Shown: piece after piece, positions 21,013 to 34,985 of the stretch | How the letters are laid out: each line of letters starts with the position of its first letter | How positions within the stretch are numbered: position 1 is the stretch's first letter | Source: Tessaracoccus rhinocerotis | Lineage (GTDB): Bacteria > Actinomycetota > Actinomycetes > Propionibacteriales > Propionibacteriaceae | Reading direction: 5' to 3' | Assembly (NCBI RefSeq): GCF_007197885.1 | Contig: NZ_VKKG01000005.1 | Span: forward strand, 124,001 to 188,000 | DNA length: 64,000 nt | Position numbers and translations under genes: made by a program | The notes under the pieces: generated by a model | What the model saw: only the letters and a program-made list of their open reading frames with translations | Told to the model about the DNA's origin: nothing | Database searches by the model: none

Positions 21013-21591
21013 TCACAAGCCCATCAAGCTTATCAAATTGGCCACGGTTTCCTCGACGTCGTCATTCTCCACCACTTCGTCGGCTTCCGCCATGGCCTCG
21101 AGCTCGAGCTTGGCCGTCTCCAGCCTACGGCTCTGGGCCTCCTCGTCCTCGGTGCCGCGCCCCCGCAGCCGCTTGACCAGCTCGTCCCAGGAGGGCGGCT
21201 GCAGGAAGACGAGCTTGGCCTCGGGCAGGTTCTCCTTGACCTGGCGCGCCCCCTGCAGGTCGATCTCGAGGACGACGGGGCGGCCCTGCGCCAGCGCCTC
21301 CTCGACGGCGCGGCGCGGGGTGCCGTAGCTGTGCAGCCCGTGCACCACGGCGTGCTCCAGCATCTCGCCGGCGTCCACCAGCTCGCGGAAGTGCTCGTCG
21401 GAGACGAAGTGGTAGCTCACCCCGTCGGTCTCGCTCGGGCGCGGCTTGCGTGTGGTCATCGACACCGAGAAGAACACCTCCGGTCGCTGCCTGCGCAACG
21501 CTGCACAGACCGTTCCCTTGCCAACCCCACTGGGGCCGGAGATCACCCAGACCGATGCGTTCTTGTTGTCCACCCGGGACAGCTTAGCCAC
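21013..21591 (-). CDS. gmk: Guanylate kinase
   Basis: Phosphorylates GMP to GDP, 192 residues. The P-loop [10 protein letters not shown] is near residue 19, followed by [23 protein letters not shown], with the GMP-binding Arg and Tyr residues, and [11 protein letters not shown]. The chosen GTG start at 21591 lies four bases after the mihF stop; a second in-frame GTG at 21573 would remove six residues. It is in the conserved order mihF-gmk-rpoZ. Confidence 0.95.
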   Translation of the reverse strand: MAKLSRVDNKNASVWVISGPSGVGKGTVCAALRRQRPEVFFSVSMTTRKPRPSETDGVSYHFVSDEHFRELVDAGEMLEHAVVHGLHSYGTPRRAVEEALAQGRPVVLEIDLQGARQVKENLPEAKLVFLQPPSWDELVKRLRGRGTEDEEAQSRRLETAKLELEAMAEADEVVENDDVEETVANLISLMGL

Positions 21592-21594
21592 GGC

Positions 21595-21906
21595 TCAGGC
21601 GAACATCTCCTTGAGTCGCTCCACCTGGTGGCGCCCGAGTCCCCGGATGCGGCGGTTCGGGGCGATCTGCAGGCTCTCCATGATCTCCTGGGAGCGGGTG
21701 ATCCCGACTCGCGGGAGGGCGCGCAGCAGGTCGACCACCTTGACGCGCGAGAGGACTTCGTCGTCGGCTGCGTGCTCGAGCGCCTGCCCGAGCGTCATCT
21801 TCCCCGTGCGGACCTTCTCCTTGAGGTCCGCGCGCGCACGCCTGGCCGCGGTTGCGGCGCTGCGGGCGGACTCGAGCTGCTCGGGGCTCAACTGCGGAAT
21901 GGCCAT
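21595..21906 (-). CDS. mihF: Actinobacterial integration host factor MihF
   Basis: Small nucleoid-associated DNA-binding protein, 103 residues, of the actinobacteria-specific IHF family, unrelated to proteobacterial IHF. A long basic N-terminal helix is followed by the helix-two-turn-helix region with LPRVGITRSQEIMESL, then NRRIRGLGRHQVERL. The ATG at 21906 follows CTGGAG at good spacing. In mycobacteria and Streptomyces the protein supports nucleoid shape and is often essential. The operon mihF-gmk-rpoZ probably starts in the 136-bp gap upstream. Confidence 0.93.
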   Translation of the reverse strand: MAIPQLSPEQLESARSAATAARRARADLKEKVRTGKMTLGQALEHAADDEVLSRVKVVDLLRALPRVGITRSQEIMESLQIAPNRRIRGLGRHQVERLKEMFA

Positions 21907-21926
21907 GGCGTACTCCAGTTCGATGT

Positions 21927-21944
21927 CACCCGAGTCCTCGGGTG
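21927..21944 (-). repeat. Perfect hairpin in the mihF leader
   Basis: CACCCGAG and CTCGGGTG form a perfect 8-bp stem with a 2-nt loop, 20 bp upstream of the mihF start codon. It could affect translation or message stability. The rest of the 136-bp gap shows no gene. Confidence 0.3.
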
Positions 21945-22042
21945 TGCCAACACTTTCGAGCAATGTAGCCCGCGGCAACCACTGTTAGCGCGAACACCTC
22001 GAAGGTTGGTGCGAAATCGATATGACCGCGCCTCGGGCGGGC

Positions 22043-22855
22043 TCAGCCGAGCTGTTCTGACTGTTCCAACAGCCGTGTCGCACGGGCCACGAGTTGTCCC
22101 CGGCCAGCACCGATGACCTCCCGGCTGGCGGTCGGCAGGACCAGTGCGGAGGCGTCTCCGAAGACCCTCCGGACCGATTCGATGGTGCCGCCCTGCGCCC
22201 CGATGCCGGGTGTCAGGATGGAGCCGTTGAAGCCGGAGACGTCGCAGCCGAGGTCCTCGTGGGTGGCGCCCACGACGAGGCCGACGGCATGGTCCCAGCC
22301 GGGGTTTCCCGCCGCGACCGTGTCCACCACGTGCTGCGCGACGCTGACGCCGTCGACGACGCCGGTCTGGATCGCGTGGCCGTCGGGGTTGGAGGTGCGG
22401 GCCAGGACGTAGAGACCGCGCCCCGCCGCGACCGCCTTCTCGATGGCGGGGGCGAGCGAACCGACGCCCAGGTACGGGCTGACGGTGATGGCGTCGGCCC
22501 GCAGCGGGGAGTGGTCGTCGAGGTAGGCGCTGGCGTAGCCGGCCATCGAGCTGCCGATGTCGCCGCGCTTCACGTCGAGCAGGGAGAGCGCGCCGGCGTC
22601 GCGGATGTCTGCCAGGACGCGCTCCAGGACGGCCACGCCGGCGGAGCCGAAGGCCTCGAAGAACGCGGACTGGGGCTTGAACACGGCCACCTTCTCCCCC
22701 AGCTCCTCGACGATTCCGCGGGCACACGCCTCGAGCCCGGCCAGGTCGCGGCCCAGGTCCCACGCCTCCAGCACCGAGGGCATCGGGTCCACGCCGACGC
22801 AGAGGCGGCCGCGCGCCGCCGTCAGCTCCTCAAGCCTTGTGCGGTAGCTGCTCAT
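22043..22855 (-). CDS. pyrF: Orotidine 5'-phosphate decarboxylase
   Basis: Last step of UMP synthesis, 270 residues. It is the longer type-2 (mycobacterial-type) enzyme: [10 protein letters not shown] near the N-terminus, [12 protein letters not shown], and the catalytic [13 protein letters not shown] with Lys and Asp. The C-terminal [10 protein letters not shown] loop binds phosphate. The start overlaps the end of pyrD by about 26 bp, so the two are coupled. Confidence 0.95.
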   Translation of the reverse strand: MSSYRTRLEELTAARGRLCVGVDPMPSVLEAWDLGRDLAGLEACARGIVEELGEKVAVFKPQSAFFEAFGSAGVAVLERVLADIRDAGALSLLDVKRGDIGSSMAGYASAYLDDHSPLRADAITVSPYLGVGSLAPAIEKAVAAGRGLYVLARTSNPDGHAIQTGVVDGVSVAQHVVDTVAAGNPGWDHAVGLVVGATHEDLGCDVSGFNGSILTPGIGAQGGTIESVRRVFGDASALVLPTASREVIGAGRGQLVARATRLLEQSEQLG

Positions 22856-23905
22856 AGCTCTCCAGTTCCCGGATTCCGCGGATCAGTGCGGTCCCTTCGT
22901 AGATGAATCCCGTGTACAGCTGGACGAGTCGAGCTCCTGCGTCGAACATCCGGGACGCGTCGCAGGGCGTCATGATCCCGCCGACCCCGATCACCGGCAG
23001 GCGGGTGCCGGCGGCGACGTCCTCGACGAAGCGCAGCGCACGCTCGGTCAGGGGCGCCCCACTGAGCCCGCCGGCCTGCTCGCCCAGGACGCGGTCGGCG
23101 GGTGCGAGGTGGTCCCTGGACAGCGTCGTGTTGGTGGCGATGATCCCGGCGGCGCCCGAGTCGTTGATGACGGCCAGCGTCTCGCGCAGCTGCACCGGCT
23201 CGAGGTCGGGCGCGAGCTTGACGAAGATGGGCGTCGGGCGCCCGGACAGGCGCGCGGTCTCCGCCACCAGCGCCGCCAGCAGGGCGGCCAGTTCCTCGGC
23301 CCCCTGCAGGTCCCGCAGCCCCGGGGTGTTGGGGCTGGAGACGTTGACCGCGAAGTAGTCGGCGTAGAGTTCCAGCGCTCGCAGCGAGTGCAGGTAGTCG
23401 TCGGTGGCCCGGTCCAGCGGCACCACCTTGGTCTTGCCGATCGAGATGCCCAGCGGGATCCCGACGGCGTGGTTGCCGCGACGCACGCCCAGCAGGTGGA
23501 GACGCTCGGCCATGGCCTCGGCGCCGGAGTTGTTGAAGCCCATCCGGTTCACCAGTGCCCGCGACTGCTTCAGGCGGAACACGCGCGGCTTCGGGTTGCC
23601 CGGCTGGGCCTGGCCCGTGACGGTCCCGAGTTCGGCGAACCCGAAGCCGAGCCTCGCCCACGCCCCGGCCGCGCGTCCGTCCTTGTCCATGCCGGCCGCG
23701 AGGCCGACCCGGTTCGGGAACCGGATGCCGGCGACGGTGACGGGGTCCGCCACCGCCGCGCGCCCACCCGAGGGCAGCCTGGAAAGCAGCCCGATAACGT
23801 CCTCGTGGACCCGCTCGGCGTCCCCGCGGCGCAGGCGGAAGAACAACGGGCGGAGCCCCAGCTGGTACGCGGTGCGCATCAGCCTCGTGGGGACGGACGG
23901 GTCAG

Positions 23906-23909
<4 letters not shown>
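22830..23909 (-). CDS. pyrD: Dihydroorotate dehydrogenase (quinone), class 2
   Basis: Oxidises dihydroorotate to orotate with FMN and membrane quinone, 359 residues. The N-terminal [17 protein letters not shown] helices are the membrane-association segment of class 2 enzymes. [38 protein letters not shown] with the catalytic Ser, and IGVGGIMTP near the C-terminus complete the barrel. The ATG at 23909 overlaps the carB stop as ATGA. Presence of pyrD between carB and pyrF gives a carA-carB-pyrD-pyrF order. Confidence 0.95.
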
Positions 23910-27216
<3,307 letters not shown>

Positions 27217-27217
<1 letters not shown>

Positions 27218-28350
27218 CAGGCTTCCTTCCCGGCGTTGGCCGCCAGCATCTCGACGAAACGGTCGAACAGGTGGGTGGAGTCGTGCGGGCCTGCGGCCGC
27301 CTCGGGGTGGTACTGCACGGAGAACCCGACCCGCCGCCCGTCGCGTCGCAGCTCGAGACCCTCGACGACGTCGTCGTTGAGGCAGACGTGGCTGACCTCT
27401 GCCGTGCCGTACGGGGTCTCGACGTGCTCCCCGATGGGGGCGTCGACGGCGAAGCCGTGGTTCTGCGCGGTGATCTCGACCTTGCCGGTGGCGAGGTCCT
27501 TGACGGGCACGTTGAGGCCGCGGTGGCCGAACTTGAGCTTGTAGGTGCCAAAGCCGAGTGCGTGGCCGAAGAGCTGGTTGCCCAGGCAGATGCCGAAGTA
27601 GGGGATCCGGTTCTCCAGCACATTCTTCAGCACCGCGATCGGGCCGGTGGCCGCTGCTGGGTCGCCCGGGCCGTTGGAGAAGAACACCCCGTCGGGGTTG
27701 GTGGCCTCGACGTCGGCCCAGCTCGCGGTGGCGGGCAGCACGTGCTGCTCGATGCCGAGCTCGGAGAGCCGCGACAGCGACATGGACTTGATGCCGAGGT
27801 CCAGCACGGCGACCGTGTACTTCTTCTCGCCGCGCGCGGGGATGACGTAGGCCTCGTCGATGGTGACCTCGCCGGTCAGGTCGGCGCCCTCCATGGACGG
27901 CTGCTGCAGGACCTTGGCCAACAGCGACTTCTCGTCGAGGTCGGTGGTGGAGATGCCGACGCGCATGGCCCCGGCCTCGCGGATGTGGCGGGTGAGGGCG
28001 CGGGTGTCCACGTCGGCGATCCCGACGACGCCCTGCCGCGCCAACTCGGCGTCGAGGCTCCCCTTGGAGCGCCAGTTCGACGGGCGGGGGGCGGGGTCGC
28101 GGACCACGAAGCCTGCGACCCAGATGCGGGAGGACTCGTCGTCCTCGTCGTTCCAGCCGGTGTTGCCGACGTGCGGCGCCGTGGTCAGGGCCACCTGCTT
28201 GTGGTAGCTGGGGTCGGTGAGGAGCTCCTGGTATCCGGACATGCCGGTGGAGAACACCAGCTCACCGAAGGCCTCGCCGGCCGCGCCGAAGGATCGACCA
28301 CGAAATACGCGTCCGTCCTCCAGAACCAAGATTGCGGGTTGAGAACTCAT
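27217..28350 (-). CDS. carA: Carbamoyl-phosphate synthase small (glutaminase) subunit
   Basis: Hydrolyses glutamine and passes ammonia to CarB, 377 residues. The N-terminal CarA domain ([14 protein letters not shown]) and the C-terminal class I amidotransferase domain are complete; the nucleophile Cys lies in FGICLGNQ and the His/Glu pair in [15 protein letters not shown] at 28350 follows GAGG. It lies 17 bp after nusB with no pyrR, pyrB or pyrC between them, unlike in mycobacteria. Confidence 0.97.
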
Positions 28351-28367
28351 GCGTACCTCGTCAGTGG

Positions 28368-28791
28368 TCAGTTTTCAGTGGGCTTGTGTGGGTCGGCCGC
28401 GGCTCGTGAGAGCAGGCCGTTGAGGAATGTCGGTGACTCGTCGGTGGACAGGTCGGAGGCCAGGCGGACCGCCTCCGAGATCGCAACCGACGCCGGGACG
28501 TCGCTGTGGTCCAGTTCGAAGACCGCGATCCGCGCCAGATTACGGTCCACGGCCGGCATGCGATCCAGCGTCCACGAATCTGAGACGGCAGCGGCGATGC
28601 GCGCGTCGATCGCCTGCTTGTGCTCGGCGACGCCGTGGACGATCGTGCGAGTGAGTTCGCGAACGGTGCCACCGCCCAGGGTCAGTTGCTCGTTCAGGAG
28701 ATCCACGATCCCCACGCCGCGCTGCTCCGCGGCGAACAGGACGTCCAGGGCGGCCTTGCGGGCCTTCGTCTGGGCGCCGTAGTGCGAGGCC

Positions 28792-28799
<8 letters not shown>
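28368..28799 (-). CDS. nusB: Transcription antitermination factor NusB
   Basis: All-helical RNA-binding factor that joins NusE (S10) in rRNA antitermination, 143 residues. [16 protein letters not shown], the [21 protein letters not shown] helix and the [11 protein letters not shown] segment are family hallmarks. GTG start at 28799; its first bases overlap the end of efp by 8 bp (GTGCCTGA). Confidence 0.93.
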
Positions 28800-29358
<559 letters not shown>

Positions 29359-29467
29359 AACTTCCGCCTCTCGTCACAATCCGGAGCCCATCCGGGCCGT
29401 CGCGAGAGTCTACCCAACATCTCACGATGCGCGAAAAGCCCAAGGGGTCGTCTCACCGCATCCCGGA

Positions 29468-29484
29468 CCGTTGACCTCCAACGG
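29468..29484. repeat. Inverted repeat upstream of csbD
   Basis: CCGTTG and CAACGG form a perfect 6-bp inverted repeat around ACCTC in the 183-bp efp-csbD gap. It could be part of a promoter or an operator for the stress-type gene csbD. I see no further feature in the gap apart from the csbD ribosome-binding site. Confidence 0.25.
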
Positions 29485-29541
29485 GCGTAGGCTGGTTCCT
29501 CTCGGGCAATCCCGCACCGAGGTGGATCGAAGGAGTTGAAC

Positions 29542-29754
29542 ATGGGTTTGGGAGACAAGCTTTCCAACGCCGCCGAGGACGCCAAGGGCAAGATCAAGGA
29601 AGGCGTCGGCGACGCGACCGACAACGAGCAGCTCGAGGCCGAGGGCCGCATGGACCAGGGCAAGGCCCACGTCAAGAAGGGTGTCGAGGACGTCAAGGAC
29701 GGTGCGTCCGAGGCGTTCAACGACGTCACTGACAACGACAGGGACCGCCGCTGA
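29542..29754 (+). CDS. CsbD family stress protein
   Basis: A 70-residue, highly charged, Gly/Ala/Lys/Asp-rich protein with the repeated pattern of CsbD proteins (DKLSNAAEDAKGKIKEG and a second similar block). CsbD-like proteins are induced by general stress in Bacillus and other bacteria; their molecular role is unknown. The ATG at 29542 follows AAGGAG with 6-nt spacing. It is a lone plus-strand gene between efp and the aro operon, followed by a palindromic terminator. Confidence 0.85.
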   Translation: MGLGDKLSNAAEDAKGKIKEGVGDATDNEQLEAEGRMDQGKAHVKKGVEDVKDGASEAFNDVTDNDRDRR

Positions 29755-29770
29755 CGGCTGTCACACGGAT

Positions 29771-29800
29771 GAGGGGCGGGTGCACGTGCACCCGCCCCTC
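29771..29800. terminator. Palindromic bidirectional terminator between csbD and aroB
   Basis: A perfect 30-bp palindrome (15-bp arms, GAGGGGCGGGTGCAC and its complement) lies between the convergent ends of csbD and aroB. It can form a very stable hairpin on either transcript, although no long T tract follows. Confidence 0.7.
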
Positions 29801-29821
29801 TGTCGTCTGGTGGGCGATCCG

Positions 29822-30898
29822 TCACGCCAGTGAGGCGTAGGCCTCCTCGAGGACCCGCTCGTCCGGGTCGGCGAGGATCCGTGGTCGCCCCTGGGCGCTG
29901 AGGCCGACCAGCCGCAGCGTGGAACCGCGGGACTTCTTGTCCAGGCTCATGAGGCGACGCAGCTCGGGCCAGGCTTCCTGCTCGTAGCGAAGCGGGAGCT
30001 CGATCCCGCCCAGCAGTTCACGGTGCATCGCCGCGGTCTCGTCGTCCAGGCCGAGCAGCCGTCGGGAGACCTCAGCCATGAACACCATGCCGATGCTGAT
30101 GGCCTCGCCGTGGCGGAGGGTGAACCTCTCGCGCGCCTCGATGGCATGCCCCAGGGTGTGGCCGTAGTTCAGGGCCTCCCGACCGATGTCGGCCCCGATG
30201 GACGTGCGCTCGGTCAGGTCCGCAGCCACCACTTCGGCCTTGACCGTGATCGCGCGCCGCACCAGCTCCGCGAACCTGATGGAGGTGACGTCGAGCGAGT
30301 CGTCCAGGTCGTCGCTCACCAGCCGCAGGATCTGCGGATCGGCGATGAAGCCGCACTTGATGACCTCCGCCATCCCGGAGCGCACCTCGGCTGCGGGGAG
30401 GCTGTCGAGCAACGACAGGTCACAGATCACGGCCCGTGGCTCGTGGAACGCACCGACGAGGTTCTTCCCGGCGGTCAGGTTGATCCCGGTCTTGCCGCCG
30501 ACTGCCGCGTCCACCATCCCCAGCACGGAGGTGGGGACGCTGACGTAGGCGACGCCCCGCAGCCAGCTGGCTGCGACGAACCCGGCGAGGTCCGTGGCGG
30601 TGCCGCCACCCAGTCCGACGACGACGTCGTTGCGGGTGAAGCCGGCCTCGGCCAGCTGGTCCCAGCACCACGCGAGGATACCGGGGGTCTTGGCCTCCTC
30701 GGCGTCGGGGACCTCGATCCGCAGCACCTCGAGGCCGTCCAGCAGTCCGGATACGTGGTGGGCCACGTCCTCCAGCGGCGGCGAATGGATCAGGGCCACC
30801 CGGTTCGCGCCCTCCAGCTGCGCGGGCAGCGCTTCAAGCGCATCTCGGGAGATGTGGACCTCGTAGGGACCTGCCTTGGACTCGACGCGAACCGTCAC
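29822..30898 (-). CDS. aroB: 3-dehydroquinate synthase
   Basis: Second step of the shikimate pathway, NAD- and metal-dependent, 358 residues. GLGGGTATDLAGFVAASWLRG, the KTGINLTAGKNLVGAFH segment and the metal ligands in GHTLGHAIE are all present. The GTG start overlaps the aroK stop as GTGA. It is the last gene of the aroE-aroC-aroK-aroB set. Confidence 0.96.
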   Translation of the reverse strand: MTVRVESKAGPYEVHISRDALEALPAQLEGANRVALIHSPPLEDVAHHVSGLLDGLEVLRIEVPDAEEAKTPGILAWCWDQLAEAGFTRNDVVVGLGGGTATDLAGFVAASWLRGVAYVSVPTSVLGMVDAAVGGKTGINLTAGKNLVGAFHEPRAVICDLSLLDSLPAAEVRSGMAEVIKCGFIADPQILRLVSDDLDDSLDVTSIRFAELVRRAITVKAEVVAADLTERTSIGADIGREALNYGHTLGHAIEARERFTLRHGEAISIGMVFMAEVSRRLLGLDDETAAMHRELLGGIELPLRYEQEAWPELRRLMSLDKKSRGSTLRLVGLSAQGRPRILADPDERVLEEAYASLA

Positions 30899-31389
30899 GG
30901 CCTGCGCCTGTCGGCGAGCTCGGAGGCGATCTCCCTGGGTGAGCGCTCGTCGGTGTCGATCGTCGTGGTTGCCACGGCCTCGTACAGCGGGGTGCGTTCG
31001 CGCAGCAGCTCGATGAGCCGGCCCCGGACGTTGCCCAGCAGCAGGGGACGCACGGTGTTCATGCCGACCCGTCGGGTGGCCTGGCCGATGGAGACCTTGA
31101 GCCAGACCACGTCGTGGTGCTGCAGCGCGTCGCGGACCTTCTCGCTGAGCACCGCTCCCCCTCCGAGCGAGACGACCGCATCTGTCTGGATCAGCTCAAG
31201 GGTGGCGGACTCCTCCAGTTCGCGGAAGTGCGCCTCGCCCTCGTCGGCGAAGATCTCGCGGATGGGCTTGCCCACCACGTCCTCGATGCGGGAGTCGACG
31301 TCGATGAAGTCGCGTTCCAACTCGGCGGCGAGGGCTCGCCCCACCGATGACTTCCCCGAGCCCGGCGCCCCGACCAGCACGATGCTCAT
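30895..31389 (-). CDS. aroK: Shikimate kinase
   Basis: Phosphorylates shikimate, 164 residues. The P-loop GAPGSGKSS is at 7-15, DVDSRIE follows for magnesium and shikimate binding, and [10 protein letters not shown] supplies the shikimate-site glycines. The LID region has RPLLLGN with the conserved Arg. Its start overlaps the aroC stop as ATGA. Confidence 0.95.
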   Translation of the reverse strand: MSIVLVGAPGSGKSSVGRALAAELERDFIDVDSRIEDVVGKPIREIFADEGEAHFRELEESATLELIQTDAVVSLGGGAVLSEKVRDALQHHDVVWLKVSIGQATRRVGMNTVRPLLLGNVRGRLIELLRERTPLYEAVATTTIDTDERSPREIASELADRRRP

Positions 31390-32582
31390 GAGTGCACCTG
31401 CAGTCCACGCTGTTCGAGGTGCGCCAGGTAGGACTCGGCGTTGCGCCTGGTCTCCGCGACGGAGTCACCACCGAACTTCTCGAGGACCGCCTCAGCGACG
31501 ACGAGTGCCACCATCGCCTCGGCCACGACCCCGGCGGCGGGGACGGCGCAGACGTCGCTGCGCTGGTGGTGGGCGGAGGCGGCCTCGCCGGTGGCGACGT
31601 CGATGGTGCGCAGTGCGCGGGGAACGGTGGAGATCGGCTTCATGGCGGCGCGAACCCGCAGCACCTCGCCAGTGGTCATGCCGCCCTCGATGCCGCCGGC
31701 GTGGTGGGTGGCGCGCTCGACCCCGGTCTCCCCCGCGAGGATCTCGTCGTGGGCGGCGGAGCCGCGACGGCGGGCCAGGTCGAAGCCGTCACCCACCTCG
31801 ACGCCCTTGATGGCCTGGATGCCCATCAGTGCCGCCGCGAGGCGCGCGTCCAGCCGCCGGTCACCCTGGATGTGGGACCCGAGGCCCGGTGGCAGACCCC
31901 AGACCACCACCTCCACGACTCCGCCCAGGGTGTCGCCGGCCTTCTTGCAGGCCTCGACCTCGGCCTCCATCGCGGCGGCGGCCTCCGGGTCGAAGCAGCG
32001 GGTGGGTGCCGCGTCGATGGCCTCCAGGTCCGCGTAGGTGGGGATGGCCGTTGACTTCGTCTCCGCCGGGCCGAGAGCGACGACGTGGCTGAGGACCGTG
32101 ACGCCCAGGCTCTGCTGCAGGAAGGCGTGCGCGACCGTGCCCAGCGCGACGCGCGCGGCGGTCTCGCGGGCGGAGGCACGCTCGAGGATCGGGCGGGACT
32201 CGTCCCAGTCGTACTTCTGCATGCCGGCGAGGTCCGCGTGGCCGGGGCGCGGCCGGGTGAGCGGTGCGTTGCGGGCCACCTCGGCCAGCTCGTCGGCGTC
32301 CACCTCGCCCGGGGCCATCACCTGCTCCCACTTGGGCCACTCGGTGTTGCCGACCATGATGGCGATCGGCGACCCGAGGGTCTCGCCGTGGCGGAAACCG
32401 CCGAGGAGGGAGAGCTCGTCTGCCTCGAACTTCATCCGGGCACCGCGGCCGATGCCGAGCCGGCGCCTCGCAAGCGCCTTCGAGATCTCCGGTACTCCCA
32501 CCCTGACGTGGGCGGGGATGCCCTCCATCGTCGCGATCAGGGCCTGGCCGTGCGACTCGCCGGCGGTGAGGTATCGAAGCAT
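31386..32582 (-). CDS. aroC: Chorismate synthase
   Basis: Final shikimate-pathway step, using reduced FMN, 398 residues. [22 protein letters not shown], the [15 protein letters not shown] block and [19 protein letters not shown] are all intact. The ATG at 32582 is inside a perfect 12-bp hairpin (see separate feature), with GGAAG in the loop-proximal 5' arm as the only ribosome-binding candidate. The reading frame stays open upstream through aroE, but that part is unrelated. Confidence 0.96.
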   Translation of the reverse strand: MLRYLTAGESHGQALIATMEGIPAHVRVGVPEISKALARRRLGIGRGARMKFEADELSLLGGFRHGETLGSPIAIMVGNTEWPKWEQVMAPGEVDADELAEVARNAPLTRPRPGHADLAGMQKYDWDESRPILERASARETAARVALGTVAHAFLQQSLGVTVLSHVVALGPAETKSTAIPTYADLEAIDAAPTRCFDPEAAAAMEAEVEACKKAGDTLGGVVEVVVWGLPPGLGSHIQGDRRLDARLAAALMGIQAIKGVEVGDGFDLARRRGSAAHDEILAGETGVERATHHAGGIEGGMTTGEVLRVRAAMKPISTVPRALRTIDVATGEAASAHHQRSDVCAVPAAGVVAEAMVALVVAEAVLEKFGGDSVAETRRNAESYLAHLEQRGLQVHS

Positions 32583-32604
32583 GGAAGGTATTCTTCCATG
32601 CTTC
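32576..32604 (-). promoter_or_regulatory. Hairpin sequestering the aroC start codon
   Basis: GAAGCATGGAAG and CTTCCATGCTTC form a perfect 12-bp stem with a 5-nt loop in the 23-bp space between the aroE stop and aroC. The aroC ATG is in the 3' arm, and the only purine-rich ribosome-binding candidate, GGAAG, is in the 5' arm. Translation of aroC would need melting of this stem, for example by ribosomes finishing aroE. The structure is visible; regulation is inferred. Confidence 0.6.
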
Positions 32605-32605
32605 G

Positions 32606-33403
32606 TCAGCGACGTCGCAGCTCGTCCTCGGCGGCGGATAGGCAGTCGACGAACGTCACCTCGCGGCCCGTCATCAGGTAGAACTGGTCGACCGCCTGGC
32701 CGGCCAGCAGGTCGAGACCGGTGATCACGGGTTGCCCCTCCCGCGCGGCCTGCGCCAGCGGCGTCGGCCACGGGTCGTAGACGGCGTCGAAGAGCACCGA
32801 CGACGCCCCGGCCCAGCGCTCCGCGTGCGGAGCGGTCGCGCCGGTGGGGACGGTGGAGGCCAGCAGGTCCAGCTCCGGGAGCTCGGTGTCGATGGCCACC
32901 GCCTCGACGTTGGCCCCCAGCGCGATCCCCAGTTCCACCAGCGACGTCGCACGCTCCGGTCGCCTCGCCAGCACGATCACCTCTGCCACCTCGAGACCGG
33001 CCAGCGCCACCATGAGCGAGCGCGCCGTCGCGCCGTTGCCGACGATGGCGGCGCGCCTGGGAGCACCCAGGCCGTGGTGCCGCCAGGCACGGACGAAGCC
33101 GGGCACGTCGGTGTTGTGGACGGTGACGGACTCGCCCTTGACCAGCGTGTTGCCGCCGCCCACGAGACGGGCGACGTGGTCGGGCTCGCCGTAGGAAAGC
33201 AGCGCCTCCTTGTGGGGCGCCGTCACGCTGAGGCCGCGCCACTGCGGGTCGGCGAGCACACCGGTGAGGAAGCCGTCGAGGGCCTCGGGCGCAACCGTGA
33301 TGGCGTCGTAGGTCCAGTCCAGCCCGGTTGCGGCGTATCCGGCGCGGTGGATCGCCGGGGACAGCGAGTGCGCCGCCGGGTCCCCGATGACTGCGCAGCG
33401 CAT
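32606..33403 (-). CDS. aroE: Shikimate dehydrogenase
   Basis: Reduces 3-dehydroshikimate with NADPH, 265 residues. The shikimate-binding [11 protein letters not shown], the catalytic Lys region [10 protein letters not shown], the NTDVPGF segment, and the nucleotide-binding [10 protein letters not shown] are present. The ATG at 33403 shares a base with the mltG stop (TGATG). The [10 protein letters not shown] segment after the Rossmann motif supports NADP use. Confidence 0.93.
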   Translation of the reverse strand: MRCAVIGDPAAHSLSPAIHRAGYAATGLDWTYDAITVAPEALDGFLTGVLADPQWRGLSVTAPHKEALLSYGEPDHVARLVGGGNTLVKGESVTVHNTDVPGFVRAWRHHGLGAPRRAAIVGNGATARSLMVALAGLEVAEVIVLARRPERATSLVELGIALGANVEAVAIDTELPELDLLASTVPTGATAPHAERWAGASSVLFDAVYDPWPTPLAQAAREGQPVITGLDLLAGQAVDQFYLMTGREVTFVDCLSAAEDELRRR

Positions 33404-34518
33404 CAGACGCAGCGGCCCGTGTTGGCCTGGCACCACTGCTGGAACAGCGCCACGTTCGCCTCGTGCTCCTCGGCGGTGGCGGCGAAGCGCGTCTCGCCGG
33501 TGTCGAGGTTCACCGTCACCCAGAACACGTAGTCGCCCTCGGAAGGGGTGAGTGCGGCGTCCAGGGCGGCGCGTCCGGGGTTGCTGATGGGTCCGGGCGG
33601 CAGGCCCTCGTGCACGTAGGTGTTGTAGGGCGAGGGGTTCGCGCGGTCCTCTGCCGTGGTGGTGACCTTGGAGAAGTCGCCGAGGGCGTAGTGCACCGAG
33701 GAATCCACTTGGAGCTTCATCCCCTTCTCGAGCCGGTTGTAGATGGCACGCGCGACCATGGGTCGGTATTCGGGCGTGGCCACCTCCTTCTCGATGATCG
33801 AGGCGACGGTCACGACCTCATACGGCGTCAGACCCATTGCTTGGGCCCTGCTCTCGAGTTCCAGTTCAGTGGCCACGCGCTTGAACTGGGCCACCTGCGC
33901 CTGTGCGATCTGCAGCGGGTTGACGGGCTCCGCCACCTGGTAGGTGTCGGGGAACATCACGCCCTCGAAGTTTCCGGCGGCCCATTCGGGCAGCTCCACC
34001 TCGCCGCTGTTGTACGCGGCGGAGATGTCCTCGCGCGGGATGTCCAGCTCACGGGTGATGACCGTCCACTGCTGGGACAGGGCGAAGCCCTCCGGGATGG
34101 TGATCGTGGTCACCTCCAGGTTGGCCGGGTCCAGCAGCATCTCGAGTGCCATGGCGGCCGGGATCTGGGTCTTGAGGTTGTAGCGTCCGGCCTGGATGCT
34201 GTTCGAGTCCGGATTCTTGGCCGCCTCGTCGCGGAACGTCGAGGTGGACTTGATGACGTCGTTCTCGACGAGGATGTCGCCGATGTTGGTGATCGTCGCG
34301 CCCAGGGGGACGACGACGGAGACCGGGTCGACGCCCTCGCCGATGTAGTCGTCGGCGGTGCGCCAGGAGACGTAGGCCTCGTTGACCTTGCTGTAGACGA
34401 ACCAGCCGCCGCCCACCAGGATCGCGGCGGACAGGAGGACGGCGAAGGCGCTGCGGGCGTGGTAGCCGATCTTGCGCCAGTTGAGGTTGCCGTCGTTGTC
34501 AACGAAGGCTGGGCTCAC
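33403..34518 (-). CDS. mltG: Endolytic transglycosylase MltG
   Basis: Membrane-anchored enzyme that cuts nascent peptidoglycan strands, 371 residues. One membrane helix at about residues 22-44 leaves a large extracytoplasmic YceG domain. The catalytic Glu lies in VASIIEKEV, followed by the [20 protein letters not shown] block and [18 protein letters not shown]. The GTG start overlaps the ruvX stop as GTGA. Position between ruvX and aroE is conserved in actinobacteria. Confidence 0.94.
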   Translation of the reverse strand: MSPAFVDNDGNLNWRKIGYHARSAFAVLLSAAILVGGGWFVYSKVNEAYVSWRTADDYIGEGVDPVSVVVPLGATITNIGDILVENDVIKSTSTFRDEAAKNPDSNSIQAGRYNLKTQIPAAMALEMLLDPANLEVTTITIPEGFALSQQWTVITRELDIPREDISAAYNSGEVELPEWAAGNFEGVMFPDTYQVAEPVNPLQIAQAQVAQFKRVATELELESRAQAMGLTPYEVVTVASIIEKEVATPEYRPMVARAIYNRLEKGMKLQVDSSVHYALGDFSKVTTTAEDRANPSPYNTYVHEGLPPGPISNPGRAALDAALTPSEGDYVFWVTVNLDTGETRFAATAEEHEANVALFQQWCQANTGRCV

Positions 34519-34985
34519 GCTTCGTCTCCTTCCAGAGCCTCGCCGGCCGGGTTGCCGGAACTGATCTCGAGGTCCAGCGCGCGCTGCAGGATCTCGACCG
34601 CTGCTGCCTGGTCGATGACATTCCTCTGCTGCTTGATTCGCCGCCCCGCACTTCCAAGGTTACGTGACGCCGACGAGGTGCTCATCCGCTCGTCGACGAG
34701 GCGGATGTTGTCCGCCCCGATCACACCGCCCAGTTCGGCGACGCGCTCCAGCACGTACTGCGCGGAGAAGCTGCGCTCGCCCTTCAGGGTGAGCGGCAGT
34801 CCGACGTAGACGATGCCGGGCTCATACTCGGCCACGAGCTCGGCGATCCGACGCAGCGCGTTCGGCCCGGCCTGCACCGTCTCGACCGGGTAGGCAAGGG
34901 TGGTGCCGCGGTTGCTCGCGGCCACCCCGATCCGGGCCTTGCCCCAGTCGATGCCGAGGCGCGGCCCGACGGGGTGATCAGCCAC
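34515..34985 (-). CDS. ruvX: Holliday junction resolvase-like RuvX (YqgF)
   Basis: RNase H-fold protein implicated in 16S rRNA 5'-end maturation or Holliday junction resolution, 156 residues. LGIDWGKARIGVA supplies the first catalytic Asp, and VDERMSTSSA the conserved DERxST motif. GTG at 34985 is chosen because it gives the family N-terminus and overlaps the end of alaS by 8 bp; a longer open frame upstream carries no conserved sequence. Confidence 0.9.
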   Translation of the reverse strand: MADHPVGPRLGIDWGKARIGVAASNRGTTLAYPVETVQAGPNALRRIAELVAEYEPGIVYVGLPLTLKGERSFSAQYVLERVAELGGVIGADNIRLVDERMSTSSASRNLGSAGRRIKQQRNVIDQAAAVEILQRALDLEISSGNPAGEALEGDEA

